Positions 9,871 through 20,467 of a stretch of DNA of 64,000 nucleotides are shown one piece after another. How positions within the stretch are numbered: position 1 is the stretch's first letter; every line of letters starts with the position of its first letter. Position numbers and translations under genes: made by a program. The notes under the pieces are model-generated. The model saw only the letters and a program-made list of their open reading frames with translations. It was not told the DNA's origin and made no database searches. Source of the stretch: Viscum album (Eukaryota; Streptophyta; Magnoliopsida; Santalales; Viscaceae); NCBI GenBank assembly GCA_963277665.1, contig OY728136.1:808939123-809003122 (forward strand). Direction: 5' to 3'.

Positions 9871-10153
9871 ATGAATAGTATTTTTTAATTAAAATTTTAA
9901 TTAAAAATATTTAGAAAATTATTTTTATAAAATCGACTTCATTTTTGAACTCAGAGCATCGATATTATGTTAAGGTAATTTTTAGGGATTTTTCTGAAAA
10001 AAATAAATTTTCGATGAATAGTTTTTTTAATTAAAATTTTAATTAAAATTATTTAGAAAATTATTTTTATAAAATGGATTTCATTTTTGAAATCAGAGCA
10101 TTCATATTTGGTTAAGGTGAAATTTTGGGATTATTCTGAGAAAGTTGAATTTT
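9871..10153 (+). repeat. Two tandem ~142-bp upstream modules in element B LTR
   Basis: Units 9,871-10,011 and 10,012-10,153 each begin GATGAATAGT, run through TTTAGAAAATTATTTTTATA, then CATTTTTGAAMTCAGAGCAT and a GTTAAGGT box, and end before the next GATGAATAGT. A shorter third start is at 10,154. The array lies directly upstream of the promoter. Related modules occur in the LTR of A (around 6,380-6,470 and 6,760-6,835), suggesting a shared U3 element. Confidence 0.7.
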
Positions 10154-10292
10154 CGATGAATAGTGAAAATACAGTTTTTAAGTTACGGGTGTTTAATGGC
10201 ATCATTAAATGATGTATTAAGTATGTAATCAATATGGTCGACTTATGAATAGTAATATAAGGTATGAGGTGTCCCATGTGTCCAATACCATG

Positions 10293-10323
10293 GGAAAATA
10301 CCATGGGCAAGCCCATGGTTTTT
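10293..10323 (+). promoter_or_regulatory. Promoter-proximal palindrome of element B
   Basis: ACCATGGGC and GCCCATGGT (10,300-10,308 and 10,311-10,319) form a perfect 9-bp inverted repeat with an AA centre; with one bulge the arms extend to GGAAAATACCATGGGC and GCCCATGGTTTTTCC. It lies ~60 bp upstream of the TATA box and is flanked by direct copies of ATGAGGTGTCCC (10,265 and 10,337). The 3' LTR version (~15,392-15,430) is partly decayed. It may be a protein-binding site; the function is inferred from position only. Confidence 0.5.
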
Positions 10324-10380
10324 CCAAAACCACTAATGAGGTGTCCCTTGGCCATTAATGCCTTGTCCCCTCACTTTCCC

Positions 10381-10388
10381 TATAAATA
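10381..10388 (+). promoter_or_regulatory. Element B 5' LTR TATA box
   Basis: TATAAATA is preceded by CTCACTTTCCC and followed by a pyrimidine-rich leader, a typical plant LTR core promoter. The 3' LTR keeps it at 15,486. Confidence 0.7.
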
Positions 10389-10700
10389 CCAAGCCATCCT
10401 CTCATCCATTCGACTCTCCACTCTCCCCCAACAATGTTCTGGTCTCCTTACCTCCCAAGGATTCCTCCCAAGGTGCCCCCAATCCCTCAAGGTCCAAACC
10501 TTTGAGTTTTAAGAGTTACGTTTTAAGGTAAGGGATCCAACCTCTCTTTTTCTTTTCAAGAAATATCTTTTATGTAATTTATTTAATGATCCATGTTATT
10601 ATGTTAAAGGATGTTCTTTTATACTCCTCTTACTTCCCTTTTCATGTTCATAAAATGATAGATCCCCTCTTGCTCTCATTATTTCGTTTTATGATGTTTT

Positions 10701-11530
10701 AAGTGGCGCCGTTAGGCTGCCGAAATTTTTGTAACAGATTCTTTCTCCCTTCTCATTTTTCAAGATCTATTATCATGTAAAGTATTTCAAGTTCCTTTTT
10801 ATTATTTTGGGGTATTATCTCTAAATTTATCATACTGTTCTTTTATGATCATATGATTAGAGACCCCTTTTTATCTCTTCAATTCAGTATTTTGAAGTTT
10901 TAAGTGGCGTCGTTAGGCTGCCGAATTTTTAAGTGGTTCTTCACCCTTCTCGTTTTAAAGATCTACTTTCATGTCAATTCTTTCAAGTTTCTTTTTGTTA
11001 TGTTGGGGTATGATCTATAAATATATCATACTGTAATCTTGTTTTCATATAATGAGATACCCCATTTTATCTCTTCAATTCAGTATTTTGAAGTTTTAAG
11101 TGGCGCCGTTAGGCTGCCGAATTTTTAAGGGATTCTTTCACCTTTCTCCTTTTCAAAGTTATAATTCCATGTCAAGTCTTGAAAATTCCTTTTTATAATG
11201 TTGGGGTATGATCTATATATCTATCATACTGATCTTTTCTGTTCATATGATGAGAGACCCTATTTGACATCATCAATTCATTTTTGGTTTACGTTTATGT
11301 AACGCTATTAGGCTGCCGAATTTTCATAAGAGAAATCTTATTTTTTTCTTCCTTTCATGTTCTTCATTTCATATGGTATATTTTCAAATTTCATTACCAT
11401 GTTCTTAAATCCATTATATTCTGTCCCTCTACTATTTTATGGGTCATTTATGATTGTTTGACCAATGTCCCCTCTCTTTTCAACGTTTTCTAAAACCCTG
11501 TAACGTAGCCGTTGTGCTGCAGAATTTTCG
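10701..11530 (+). repeat. Five ~199-bp subrepeats in element B 5' LTR
   Basis: A core motif AAGTGGCGYCGTTAGGCTGC followed by CGAATTTT recurs at 10,701, 10,902, 11,098, ~11,297 and ~11,497 (steps 201, 196, 199 and ~200). The first three are close copies; the last two are more diverged (GTAACGCTATTAGGCTGCC; GTAGCCGTTGTGCTGC). Between cores the units share GGGGTATGATCT, an AT spacer and ATCATAC, a 7-bp inverted repeat. The array is downstream of the promoter and thus in the transcribed leader. Confidence 0.85.
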
Positions 11531-12393
11531 TCTCAAAATGCCCCTCTCTTTTTCTCAAAATTACTTCATGTTTTTACGTGAATACTCAAAGCTCTTATTT
11601 CTATAAGGTTATTCACATACATACAAAAATTTTCTATTTTAAATTCTGGGATTTACATACATAAAACCCGCTCTCCCCTTCCGTGGGTTTAAAGTGACGT
11701 AAAGATCATGTCTTTAAAGCAGTTTTTAAAACGTTATGATTATGAAATGAAACCCATTTTTTTATGCTATATGGGTTATTTATGAAATTTTTGATGATGA
11801 TATATGTGGATCACATGATAATAAAGGCAAATTTAAGGGTGCGCCCTCATAGCACTCCAATGCATTGGGTAAAGACTTAATCTCTAGAGATGGCCATTTT
11901 TAACGACGCCTTGGTGAATGACCTTGGTAATTTTTTAACGACACCTTAGTTAATAACCTTGGTAATTTTTAACGACACCTTGGGGATGGACCTTGGTAAA
12001 ACGAAACGATTGTCAATATTAAATGTTGCAGCCACATCTTCAAGTTATGAAAAAGTTTTATTTTTATTATGATATGCCTCATGATTTCATTTTCATGCCT
12101 TAAAGTTCTTTTCATGACTTTATTGATGTATCTCAAGTTCATATGTAAAATGTTTCACTTGTTTCCCTTGTTGGGCCTTCTGGTCACCCTTTCTTTTGAT
12201 GTATGTCCTCAGGTTATGAGATGCAGTAATGAGCCTAGGGTGAAAATGAGGAGAAGCCTTTCAAGTGTTTAAGAAGAATGTTTTTTTTTGTTTCATTTTT
12301 TATGTTCCTTGTTTCCAAGACACTAAACCTTAAAGATCCTCAGTTCCGTGTAATGGAATGAAAGTTATGTTATAAAAAGACGGGATGCTATAG

Positions 12394-12406
12394 TTGGTAT
12401 CAAATG
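12394..12406 (+). other. Element B primer binding site (degenerate Met tRNA type)
   Basis: TTGGTATCAAATG follows the 5' LTR end after one base. The first nine bases fit the initiator Met tRNA complement; the rest has drifted. Confidence 0.7.
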
Positions 12407-12494
12407 ATGGTTTAGTTATTTGTGGAAATTAGGATATGAAAACTTTAGTAAAAAACCTATAGAAAAGTTTAAATATAGGAAGTCTTCCTGGTAT

Positions 12495-12676
12495 TTTGGT
12501 GAGTATTGAGTAAGGGGTTGCCAAGCAAATACATCCCTGTCTGGATATGAGCTGGTAGAGGTGGCTCTGGCACAGATGTACATAGGGGTAAAACCCAAAA
12601 ACACTGCTTTGAGCTAGACTCGAACGGGAACTGGTACACGACAACGGGCCTTGCTACACTCTTGGTTACGACACTC
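12495..12676 (-). repeat. tRNA-derived SINE-like insertion in element B
   Basis: On the minus strand an A-box-like TAACCAAGAGTG (plus 12,657-12,668) is followed 42 nt later by a B-box-like CGTTCGAGTCT (12,616-12,626). The less AT-rich tract between about 12,495 and 12,676 stands out from its surroundings and reads as a short SINE: tRNA-like head, then a body ending toward the lower coordinate. Target duplications and tail were not resolved, so the ends are approximate. It differs in sequence from the SINE-like segment in element A. Confidence 0.5.
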
Positions 12677-12918
12677 CCGGGAGATATGCTTGGGTAAATT
12701 CATAAGCTTGGTATGAACCATTGTTAAAGGAACAAAGATAAAATAAAATGAAGATTCACATAAGAATATATGATCATGGATAACCTAAATGGGAACCTAG
12801 GGGATCACAAGTTAGGGTATACTTTTCTTCTACAAGTTACCCTTATATGCTTTAAGTTCCTTTTCATGATTATTGGTTAAGTATTTAAGCCTCTAATTAT
12901 ACTTTCTCTTCTTAGTTA

Positions 12919-13086
12919 ATGGTGGGAAATGGAATAACATGTCCCAACAACCAATGTGATAGGAAATGCGACGATTTATTTATTAATATGACAGACATGA
13001 TTAGGGGATTAAAAGATGATTATTATTTTGGAAGACGTTCACTATTTTGGGGACCCTATATGATCGAGGTAAATAGATTACTATAG
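12919..13086 (+). CDS. Possible 55-residue gag start remnant of element B
   Basis: A short frame starts at an ATG four bases after a splice-acceptor-like tract (CTTTCTCTTCTTAG, ending at 12,915). It reads MVGNGITCPNNQ and ends at TAG 13,084-13,086. The position, first ATG after the leader, equals the gag start of element A, whose frame begins MAGN. No knuckle or capsid motif is present. It may be the first codons of a lost gag; it could equally be a chance frame. Confidence 0.25.
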   Translation: MVGNGITCPNNQCDRKCDDLFINMTDMIRGLKDDYYFGRRSLFWGPYMIEVNRLL

Positions 13087-14043
13087 TATTTTCATTGAGG
13101 AGTAAGGTTGACTTATATTTTGAATAATTGATGAATTTAAGGTGGACATATAGTAATTTAGGTTACTTATGGGAATGATTAACCTATCTTGGGTAAAATA
13201 TGTTTAGGTTAGCTACTTTTGTTATAAGATGTTAGGAGTGGTTGATGTTGTCTGGAGATGAACAATGAAGATGTTTTGGAAGACTGTGTTATCAAATCCT
13301 TCTTGTATTTGGGTTTCAATCTTAGTTTGGTTTATTTTAAGGAATTTTAAGGACTGTTAATTATGGAATGGTCTATGATGAACTTTGGGTAGTACCATGG
13401 AACTTTGAAGATTTAAAATTAGTTTCCCTTCCTATGGGATTTTTTTTTTTTTGAAGAGTTGTTTTACCTTAAACTTTATGTTTTTGGGATAATTTTTAAA
13501 GATAGAAGAAATAGATAGTTAATCTTTTGTGGATTATGTGATTCTTTAGAAGATGATTCTTGTGCTTTTTATGAGAACAAGTGTTTTTGAATTCTCATCA
13601 TTTTGAGAAAAGATTAGTTTTGGTAGAGACTTATTAAAGGATGAAACTCTACTTGAAGGTAGGTATATTTTCTTATGTTTTTGTTCTATGTAGTAAATTA
13701 ATTCCTCAAAATTATGAAAAGGAACGTAAAACAAAAAATTTGTCGGCTTACGTTTCCTACTAGGTAATCAAAGACCGTTTACACACATCGTAAGTTTGGG
13801 ATTTTCTTATGGTTAACTTTCTCCTAATCATGTTTTCTATCACTCTCCCTCAGAACTTGACCCTTTTTTTTCTTCCATGTCCATGTTTTCCTACATGGAA
13901 TCCTAGTGTGGGTTATCTCAGGTGGCCTTTGTACTTCCCTTTCTTTATTTTAAAGTAATAATTTTACTGACTCCTTTTCCGATGTGGGACATTCAATGAA
14001 ATTTCAAAACCCAATTTTAAAAATTGCGAGGATGCAATTTCTT
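13087..14043 (+). other. Element B internal region without recognisable genes
   Basis: Nearly 1 kb with no pol or gag motif in either strand. The last ~210 bp (13,830 onward) resemble the corresponding end of element A. Short frames such as that at 13,546-13,734 (minus) show no family signal. Confidence 0.6.
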
Positions 14044-14056
14044 AAGCGGGGAAGAT
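14044..14056 (+). other. Element B polypurine tract
   Basis: AAGCGGGGAAGAT precedes the 3' LTR, whose first bases read TATAACGACC where the 5' LTR has TGTAACGACG. Confidence 0.75.
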
Positions 14057-14292
14057 TATAACGACCTGAAATTTTGAATAAATCTTGTTTCCTAATTTTA
14101 TTTGTTATTTTATTTTATTTTTGTACTCAAAAAAAATGTTTCATTTGATAACATGAGTATAATTAAAATGAGACTATTGGGTTTTGACCATTATTTGACC
14201 ATTGGTCAATATGACCGTTGTAAACTAAATGTTTCGATTATTGTCTCTAAATACAAGTAATCTTGGTTAATTAATATAGAAAGAAGATTCGA

Positions 14293-14562
14293 TGGCCTCA
14301 CCCAATAGTCTTGGACCGATCGAAGCTCATCTAACAGAACATGGGAAAGAGGTAGCACCAATGGGCTTTGCTCTGGACCAAACCCAAGCTGAACTTCATC
14401 GTATAAAGCTAGAATGAGATCGCCTTCGTGAGAAGTTCAAACTGATAGAAATTACTACCCATGCGATGTTGGCTGAGCCTCCCTCGGATTCTCTAACCTT
14501 ATCACACCTTACACTTAGGTCCTATGCTAGTGTGATAAGGGGCTATGTAAGGAGACCATAAC
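14293..14562 (+). pseudogene. 3' LTR copy of the 89-codon frame, interrupted
   Basis: This is the counterpart of 9,187-9,456. Codon 42, CGG in the 5' LTR copy, is TGA here (14,416-14,418), so only the 5' LTR retains the full frame. Other differences are scattered single substitutions. Confidence 0.6.
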
Positions 14563-15485
14563 TGTCTTGTGTAATCCTTTGTTTTAAATAAAAATTTCGA
14601 TTTCTTTTATGAATTTTCAAATGACCGGATAAATATAGTATGCATATTTTTGATGAATTTTAGAAAAAGGATATTTTAAAAATGTTTATGTAAACCTTAA
14701 ATAATTAAAAATGTGTAATGATTTTCAAAAAATGGTCTTCTACAATTATGTTCAGTACAAAATTTAGAGTCTAATAAGATCAACTTGATTTTTGATGAAT
14801 AGTAAATTATGAATAGTGATTTTATGATTAGGATTAATAATGTGTCCAAATGGATTAGTAATCTCACTTAAAGAAAGTATTAAAATAAGCTAGGCACTTT
14901 GATTAAGTAATGTGATTCAATAAAATTGTTAAATAATGGTTTCATAAATTATTATTCAGGTATTAGTTTTTTTGGATGAATATTGTTTTATAATTAAAAT
15001 TTTAATTAAAAATATTTAGAAAATTATTTTTATAAAATGGAGTTCATTTTTGAACTCAGAGCATCGATATTATGTTAAGGTAATTTTTGGGGATTTTTCT
15101 TAAAAAAATAAATTTTCAATGAATAGTGTTTTTAATTAAAAATTTAATTCAAAATATTTAGAAAATTATTTTTATAAAATGGATTTAATTTTTGAAATCA
15201 GAGCATTGATATTTGGTTAAGTTGAAATTTTGGGATTATTCTGAGAAAGTTTAATTTTCGATGAATAGTGAAAATACAGTTTTTAAGTTACGGGTGTTTA
15301 ATGACATCATTAAATGATGTATTAAGTATGTAATCAATATGGTCGACTTATGAATAGTAATATAAGGTATGAGGTGTCCCAAGTGGCCAATACCATGGGC
15401 AAATACCATGGGAAAGCCCATAGTTTTTCCAAAACCACTCATGAGGTGTCCCTTGGCCATTAATGCCTTGTCCCCTCACTTTCCA

Positions 15486-15493
15486 TATAAATA
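15486..15493 (+). promoter_or_regulatory. Element B 3' LTR TATA box
   Basis: TATAAATA in the same context as 10,381 in the 5' LTR. Confidence 0.6.
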
Positions 15494-15805
15494 CCAAGCC
15501 ATCCTCTCATCTATTCGACTCCCCACTCCCCCCCAACGAAGTTCTGGTCTCATTACCTCCCAAGGAGTCCTTCCAAGGTGCCCCCAAGCCCTCAAGGTCC
15601 AAACCTTTGAGTTTTAAGAGTTACGTTTTAAGGTAAGGGATCTGACCTCTCTTTTTCTTTTCAAGAAATCTCTTTTATGTATTTTCTTTTATGATCCATG
15701 TTCTTATGTTAATGGATGTTATTTTATACTCCTCTTACTTCCCTTTTCATGTTAATATAATGAGATATCCCCTCTTTCTCTCATTATTTCGTTTTATGAA
15801 GTTTA

Positions 15806-16640
15806 AAGTGGCGTCGTTAGGCTGCAGAAATTTTTGTAACAGATTCTTTCTCCCTTCTCATTTTTCAAGATCTATTATCATGTAAAGTATTTCAAGTTCC
15901 TTTTTATTATGTTGTGGTATTATCTATAAATTTATCATACTGATCTTTTATGATCATATGATGAGAGACCCCATTTGATCTCTTCAATTCAGTATTTTGA
16001 AGTTTTAAGTGGTGTCGTCAGGCTGCCGAATTTTTAAGTGGTTCTTCACCCTTCTCGTTTTGAAGTTCTATTTTCATGTCAATTCTTTCAAGTTCCTTTT
16101 TGTTATGTTGGGGTATGATCTATATATCTATCATACTAGACTCTTATTTTCATATTATGAGAGACCCCATTTGATCTCTTCAATTCATTATTTTGATGTT
16201 TTAAGTGGCGTCGTTAGGCTGCCGAATTTTTAAGAGATTCTTTCACCCTTATCCTTTTCAAAGTTCTAATTCCATGTCAAGTCTTGCAAGTTCCTTTTTA
16301 TTATGTTGGGGTATGATCTATATATCTATCATACTGATCTTTTATTTTCATATGATGAGAGACCCTATTTGACATCATCAATTCATTTTCGGTTTAAGTT
16401 TATGTAACGCTATTAGGCTGCCGAATTTTCATAAGAGAAATCTTATTTTTGTCTTCCTTTCATGTTCTTCATTTCATATGGTATATTTTCAAATTTCATT
16501 ACCATGTTCTTAAATACCTTATATTCTGTCCCTCTACAATTTTATGGGTCATTTATGATTGTTTGACCCATGTCCCCTCTCTTTTCAAAGTTTTTTAAAA
16601 CCCTGTAACGTAGCCGTTGTGCTGCAGAATTTTCGTCTCA
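15806..16640 (+). repeat. Five ~199-bp subrepeats in element B 3' LTR
   Basis: Cores at 15,806, 16,007, 16,203, 16,402 and ~16,603 give steps of 201, 196, 199 and ~201, the same phasing as the 5' LTR array, so the array predates insertion. Confidence 0.85.
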
Positions 16641-17499
16641 AAATGCCCCTCTTTTTTTCTCAAAATTACTTCATGTTGTTAAGTGAATACTCAAAGATCT
16701 TATTTCTATGGGGTTATTCACATATATACAAAAATGTTCTATTTTAAATTCTGGGATTTACATACATAAAACCCGCTCTCCCCTTCCGTGGGTTTAAAGT
16801 GACGTAAAGATCATGTCTTTAAAACAGTTTTTAAAACGTTATGATTATGAAATGAAACCCATTTATTTTATGATATATGGGTTATTTAAGAAATGTATGA
16901 TGATGATATATGTGGCTCACATGATAATAAATGCAAATTTAAGGGTGCGCCCTGATAGCGCTCCAATGAATTTGGTAAATATTTAATCTTTAGAGATGAC
17001 CAGTTTTAACAACACCTTGGTGAATAGCCTTGGTAATTTTTTAACGATGCCTTGGTGAATAACCTTGGTAATTTTTAACGACATCTTGGGGATGGACCTT
17101 GGTGAAACGAAACGATTTTCAATATTAAATGTTGCAGCCACATCTTCAAGTTATGAAAAAAGTTTTATTTTTATTATGATATGCCTCATGATTTCATTTT
17201 CATGCCTTAAAGTTCTTTTCATTACTTTATTGATGTATCTCAAGTTCATATGTAAAATGTTTCACTTGTTTCCCTTGCTGGGCCTTCTGCTCACCCTTTC
17301 TTTTGATGTATGTCCCCAGGTTATGAGATGCAGTAATGAGCCTATTGTGAACATGAGGAGAAGCCTTTCAAGTGTTTAAGAAGAATGTTTTTTTTTGTTT
17401 CATGTTGTATGTTCCTTGTTTCCAAGACACCGATCCTTAAAGATCCTAAGTTCCGTGTAATGTAATGAAAGTTATGTTATAAAAATACGGGATGCTATA

Positions 17500-18874
17500 A
17501 TATGTGATATCATGACAATGAGTATGATTCTGGAATAATTCAATGACATTATTTAAATCATTATACGGGAGGTTCAGACACTTACAAAGAAAATCGGACC
17601 TAAGGTAAGGGAAAATATCACAATCTAATTTTATCCGAGATTGTTTATACTTTGGTATTTATTGGGGTTTATTTTTCATCCACATCCATGTTTCCTCAAT
17701 ATGTAATATTTTTTCCATCCACCTACAATTTTTTAAATCCAATTTTACCCTTCTGTGAGTTTTTAGTAATAGATATGAAAGGAATCTTTTGTCATTTTTC
17801 ATACGAGGTACTTTTTGACTTTTCCAACAAATGTACGAGAAGAATGTTTTTTTAACTTATACGGCATGAATGGATTTTTAAAACATTATTTCCAAGAAGA
17901 TTTATTTACATGTTTCAATTTTATTTTTAATCAACTTATTTTAGTTTAAAATTTTATGACATGTTAAGAAAGGAAAAATGTTTTTGAAGTAGAAAGGATA
18001 TTTTCTACAAGAATGGAGTTCAAGTGTTTTATCAAAATTATTTTCCATCTAAGATAATATAGGGTTCTATTTCTATCCCTATTATTACATTAATTTTACT
18101 ATGTTGTGATGGAAATATTTTTATGAATTTTTTTATCTTACATTAATTATTTTATGATGTCATGATGTTTAAGATTCCCATTTTTTATTACATGGGTTGT
18201 GCTATGATGTATGGTTTATGATTTTGTGGCACACATAAGAATGGTATCATTATGAGATGGTTGGGACCTATATCTCCCTCCAATTCATTGGGTAATGATT
18301 TTGTATCTCATGAGATAGACATGGCTGGAACGGCAGGTTAAACCGGTTCAGTGAAACAGGACTGAAACGAGGAGTGAACTCGGTTCAGAAATGGACTTTG
18401 TCCACTAACATAGTCTTGGCAATGAGTCTTGACTAACAAGAAATTATTCTCTATGATTATGTGTGTATTCCAAAAATATTCATGTTTTAAGTTATGATTA
18501 TTGGTATTACATTTCACTACTATGATTTATCCCATGTTATGATATTATGATCTCTTTTGCAGGTTAAGATTTACAAAATGTTATTTTCTTATGAATATGA
18601 TGTGATTGATATTTCTTTTGTTTACCCTTACTGAGCATTTGAGCCCACCTTTTTATGTTTTCTTTTCCCCAGGATATAATGAAAGGTTTTAGGTAAAAAA
18701 AAGGATGACCTTTATGGGAGATGTTGAAGACCATTCACCACGATTAGAAGATTATATTCCGAGTTTCCAAAGACACTAAACTATTACGGTCCTTGTGTGT
18801 GTTTTTTTGTTATGTATTAAGTATTCCGCAAAAGTAATGTAATGTCCATGTACGTCAGGATTCAGGTCTCTACA
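17500..18874 (+). repeat. Element A 3' LTR, right part
   Basis: This resumes the A LTR exactly where element B interrupted it, aligning with 2,494-3,866 of the 5' LTR. It ends TCTCTACA at 18,867-18,874, the same terminus as the 5' copy, followed by the decayed integrase of element D. Confidence 0.9.
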
Positions 18875-19660
18875 TGCATTGTGTGAAATATTCTATCATA
18901 GAGTTTCTCCAGTTCATCTAGTCATTTCATTAATTGCACATCTAGGGATTTTCGATCACCGATAGAAACAAAAAGTAATGGAAATTTCCTCTCAATGTAC
19001 ATGGATGGTATTTCCCCAAAACCAATTGAATATGGGGTTTCTCATGATCTTGTATGAGTTGTACTATGCTAATCCCATAAATAATTCATGATCATGTCAG
19101 GCTGTAAATTTTAATATTTATCTACCAGAATTAGTATTATGCTCTATGGGGTCTTGTTGGAGGAATCTATATAAGAATTAGTCTCTAAATGATAGTGGGA
19201 TGAGTGATTATATTTGATCTTATACTGATGATACCACATATTTATCTTATCAAAACATGAATTTGTACCATTTTCCATAAATATTTTATGAGGGACCAAA
19301 AAATTGGTAATGATGTTGGTATTCTCAATGCCACAGATGCTTTTCTAGACTTCTCCATGGGGTAGTACCTCATCCCATTTGGTAAAGAAATTGGCCTCAC
19401 TCATAATGAACAATAACTACTTATATATGGCAGTAATATATGTTCATATGACTTACATTACACATATAGGTAATAGAAAGGAGTATTTGGTTGTATATAT
19501 AAATTCTGATGGTCAATAGATTAAGTTGGTATGCATTGGGAAGGATTGGAACATGTCAGTAAAATTTGTAAAATCTTATGTGATAGTGGGGTAATAATAT
19601 CCCAACTTCCAGATTTTATTGAATTCTGACACCCTCACTATTGGTCACAATAGGATCCTA
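18875..19660 (-). pseudogene. Element D integrase remnant
   Basis: A minus-strand frame starting near 19,404 reads MSEANFFTKWDEVLPHGEV, the position of the first catalytic strand (usually IDYFTKW), then FMENGTNSCFDKI (usually TDNGT), DSSNKTP (usually AEAxNKT), and TTHTRS followed by ETPYSIGFGE, the strongly conserved TTxRT-PYxLxxG box. A charged ELEKLYDR-type segment follows toward 18,900. At all three catalytic positions (D, D, E) the acidic residue is lost or shifted. In living elements this enzyme inserts cDNA into the host genome. The C-terminus is removed by the insertion of element A. Confidence 0.75.
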
Positions 19661-20099
19661 TGTGTACATCATTAATTTCCTCATTATACTATTTTATATT
19701 ATTATATCTAATATGGAAACCCTCATAACCCTATTTATAGAGTATTTTCGTGTGATTTGGGAAATCAGAATGAGTGATTTTGGTTTTAGGCACTCGAATA
19801 TTACCCTTTCGGTTCAGTCTAATGGGAGTACTCCATTTTAATTGTAATCTATAATGGGTTTCATCCACATAGTGGTAGAAACATATGTATTGGTAGCATG
19901 ACATATGTCATCAATCTATATTATGCTGCCATCATTAAAAGGAAATACCATTTTACAATGCATGATGATAATAACTGTTTCATCTTGAAATGTTTCTTTT
20001 AGGGATGTAGATTCATTTTACAATGCACCTACATTATAATTATGGGATAATAGAACATTATTCAATGTTGGATATGATGATAAACCCACCATTAACTCT

Positions 20100-20440
20100 A
20101 GGTCATTATCAATTAGGGGTCTATATCAACTTTTCTGATGTACTAATATCTATTGATATTTCTGATTACCATCTCTAAATCACATTTCACCTCTAGGTGG
20201 TCCACTGGTATTTGTAGAACCAGTTCTAGTCCCATAATGAGTGCCTAATATTCTTCATTAATATTTGTACATCCTTCTGAAAACATGATGTGTTAATACA
20301 AAACCTCCTTTTACGGTAAAGATGAAAATGAAACTTGATCTGACATTTTGATACTAGGGTCATCCATACCTTTCCCTACTATGATTCTGGATTCACTATC
20401 AATATATATTTTCCATGTTTTGGGTCATTTTTAATAGAAA
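20100..20440 (-). pseudogene. Element D second (archaeal-type) RNase H remnant
   Basis: The minus strand near 20,272 reads CTNINEEY, a stop, ALIMGLELVLQIPVDHLEVK, then CDLEMVIRNINR. This matches the Tat-lineage second RNase H pattern (CxNNxAEYxALIxGLExA, then LEVxGDSxLVxxQ). Upstream, ESRIIVGKGMDDPS fits the domain start (DGESxxxGxGxG). Catalytic acidic residues are partly changed. The position between RNase H and integrase is diagnostic for the Tat lineage. Confidence 0.75.
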
Positions 20441-20467
20441 CGATTTCTTCATCTTACTTTTTTTATT

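Larger units (their letters stand above)
8952..12392 (+). repeat. Element B 5' LTR
   Basis: It starts TGTAACGACG and ends GATGCTATA just before the primer site; a terminal CA appears to have become TA. It contains, in order, an 89-codon open frame (9,187), tandem ~142-bp upstream modules, a palindrome and TATA box (10,300-10,388), a splice-donor-like AAG|GTAAGG at 10,527, and five ~199-bp subrepeats (10,701 onward). Confidence 0.9.
8952..17499 (+). mobile_element. Element B: non-autonomous LTR retrotransposon nested in the 3' LTR of A
   Basis: Two 3.44 kb LTRs (8,952-12,392 and 14,057-17,499) make up most of the 8,548 bp element; the internal region is only 1,664 bp. It has a degenerate Met-tRNA primer site and a purine-rich tract but no pol and almost no gag. 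The insertion point is clear because the undisturbed sequence is visible in the 5' LTR of A near 2,490-2,500. Flanks are ATATA and ATATG, a probable 5-bp duplication with one difference. In a 60-bp stretch the LTRs differ at 2 positions, consistent with B being younger than A. Confidence 0.9.
14057..17499 (+). repeat. Element B 3' LTR
   Basis: It matches 8,952-12,392 throughout with a near-identical length (3,443 against 3,441 bp), including the broken open frame, upstream modules, TATA box and the five ~199-bp subrepeats. It ends GATGCTATA at 17,499, after which the 3' LTR of A resumes. Confidence 0.9.
1..18874 (+). mobile_element. Element A: non-autonomous Ty3/gypsy (Tekay-like) LTR retrotransposon, split by element B
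   Basis: Two direct copies of a ~4.19 kb LTR flank a 2,264 bp internal region (3,867-6,130). Window position 1 matches position 6,458, so the first ~327 bp of the 5' LTR lie outside. The 3' LTR runs 6,131-8,951, is interrupted by element B, and resumes at 17,500-18,874; its two parts sum to ~4.19 kb, as expected. A Met-tRNA primer site follows the 5' LTR and a polypurine tract precedes the 3' LTR. The LTR opening (TGTAACACCCCG) and the sequence before the polypurine tract resemble plant Tekay/Del chromoviruses. No RT, RNase H or integrase remains, so mobility would need enzymes in trans. In a 70-bp stretch the two LTRs differ at 4 positions. The right flank is TGCAT; the left target-site copy is outside the window. 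Confidence 0.9.
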
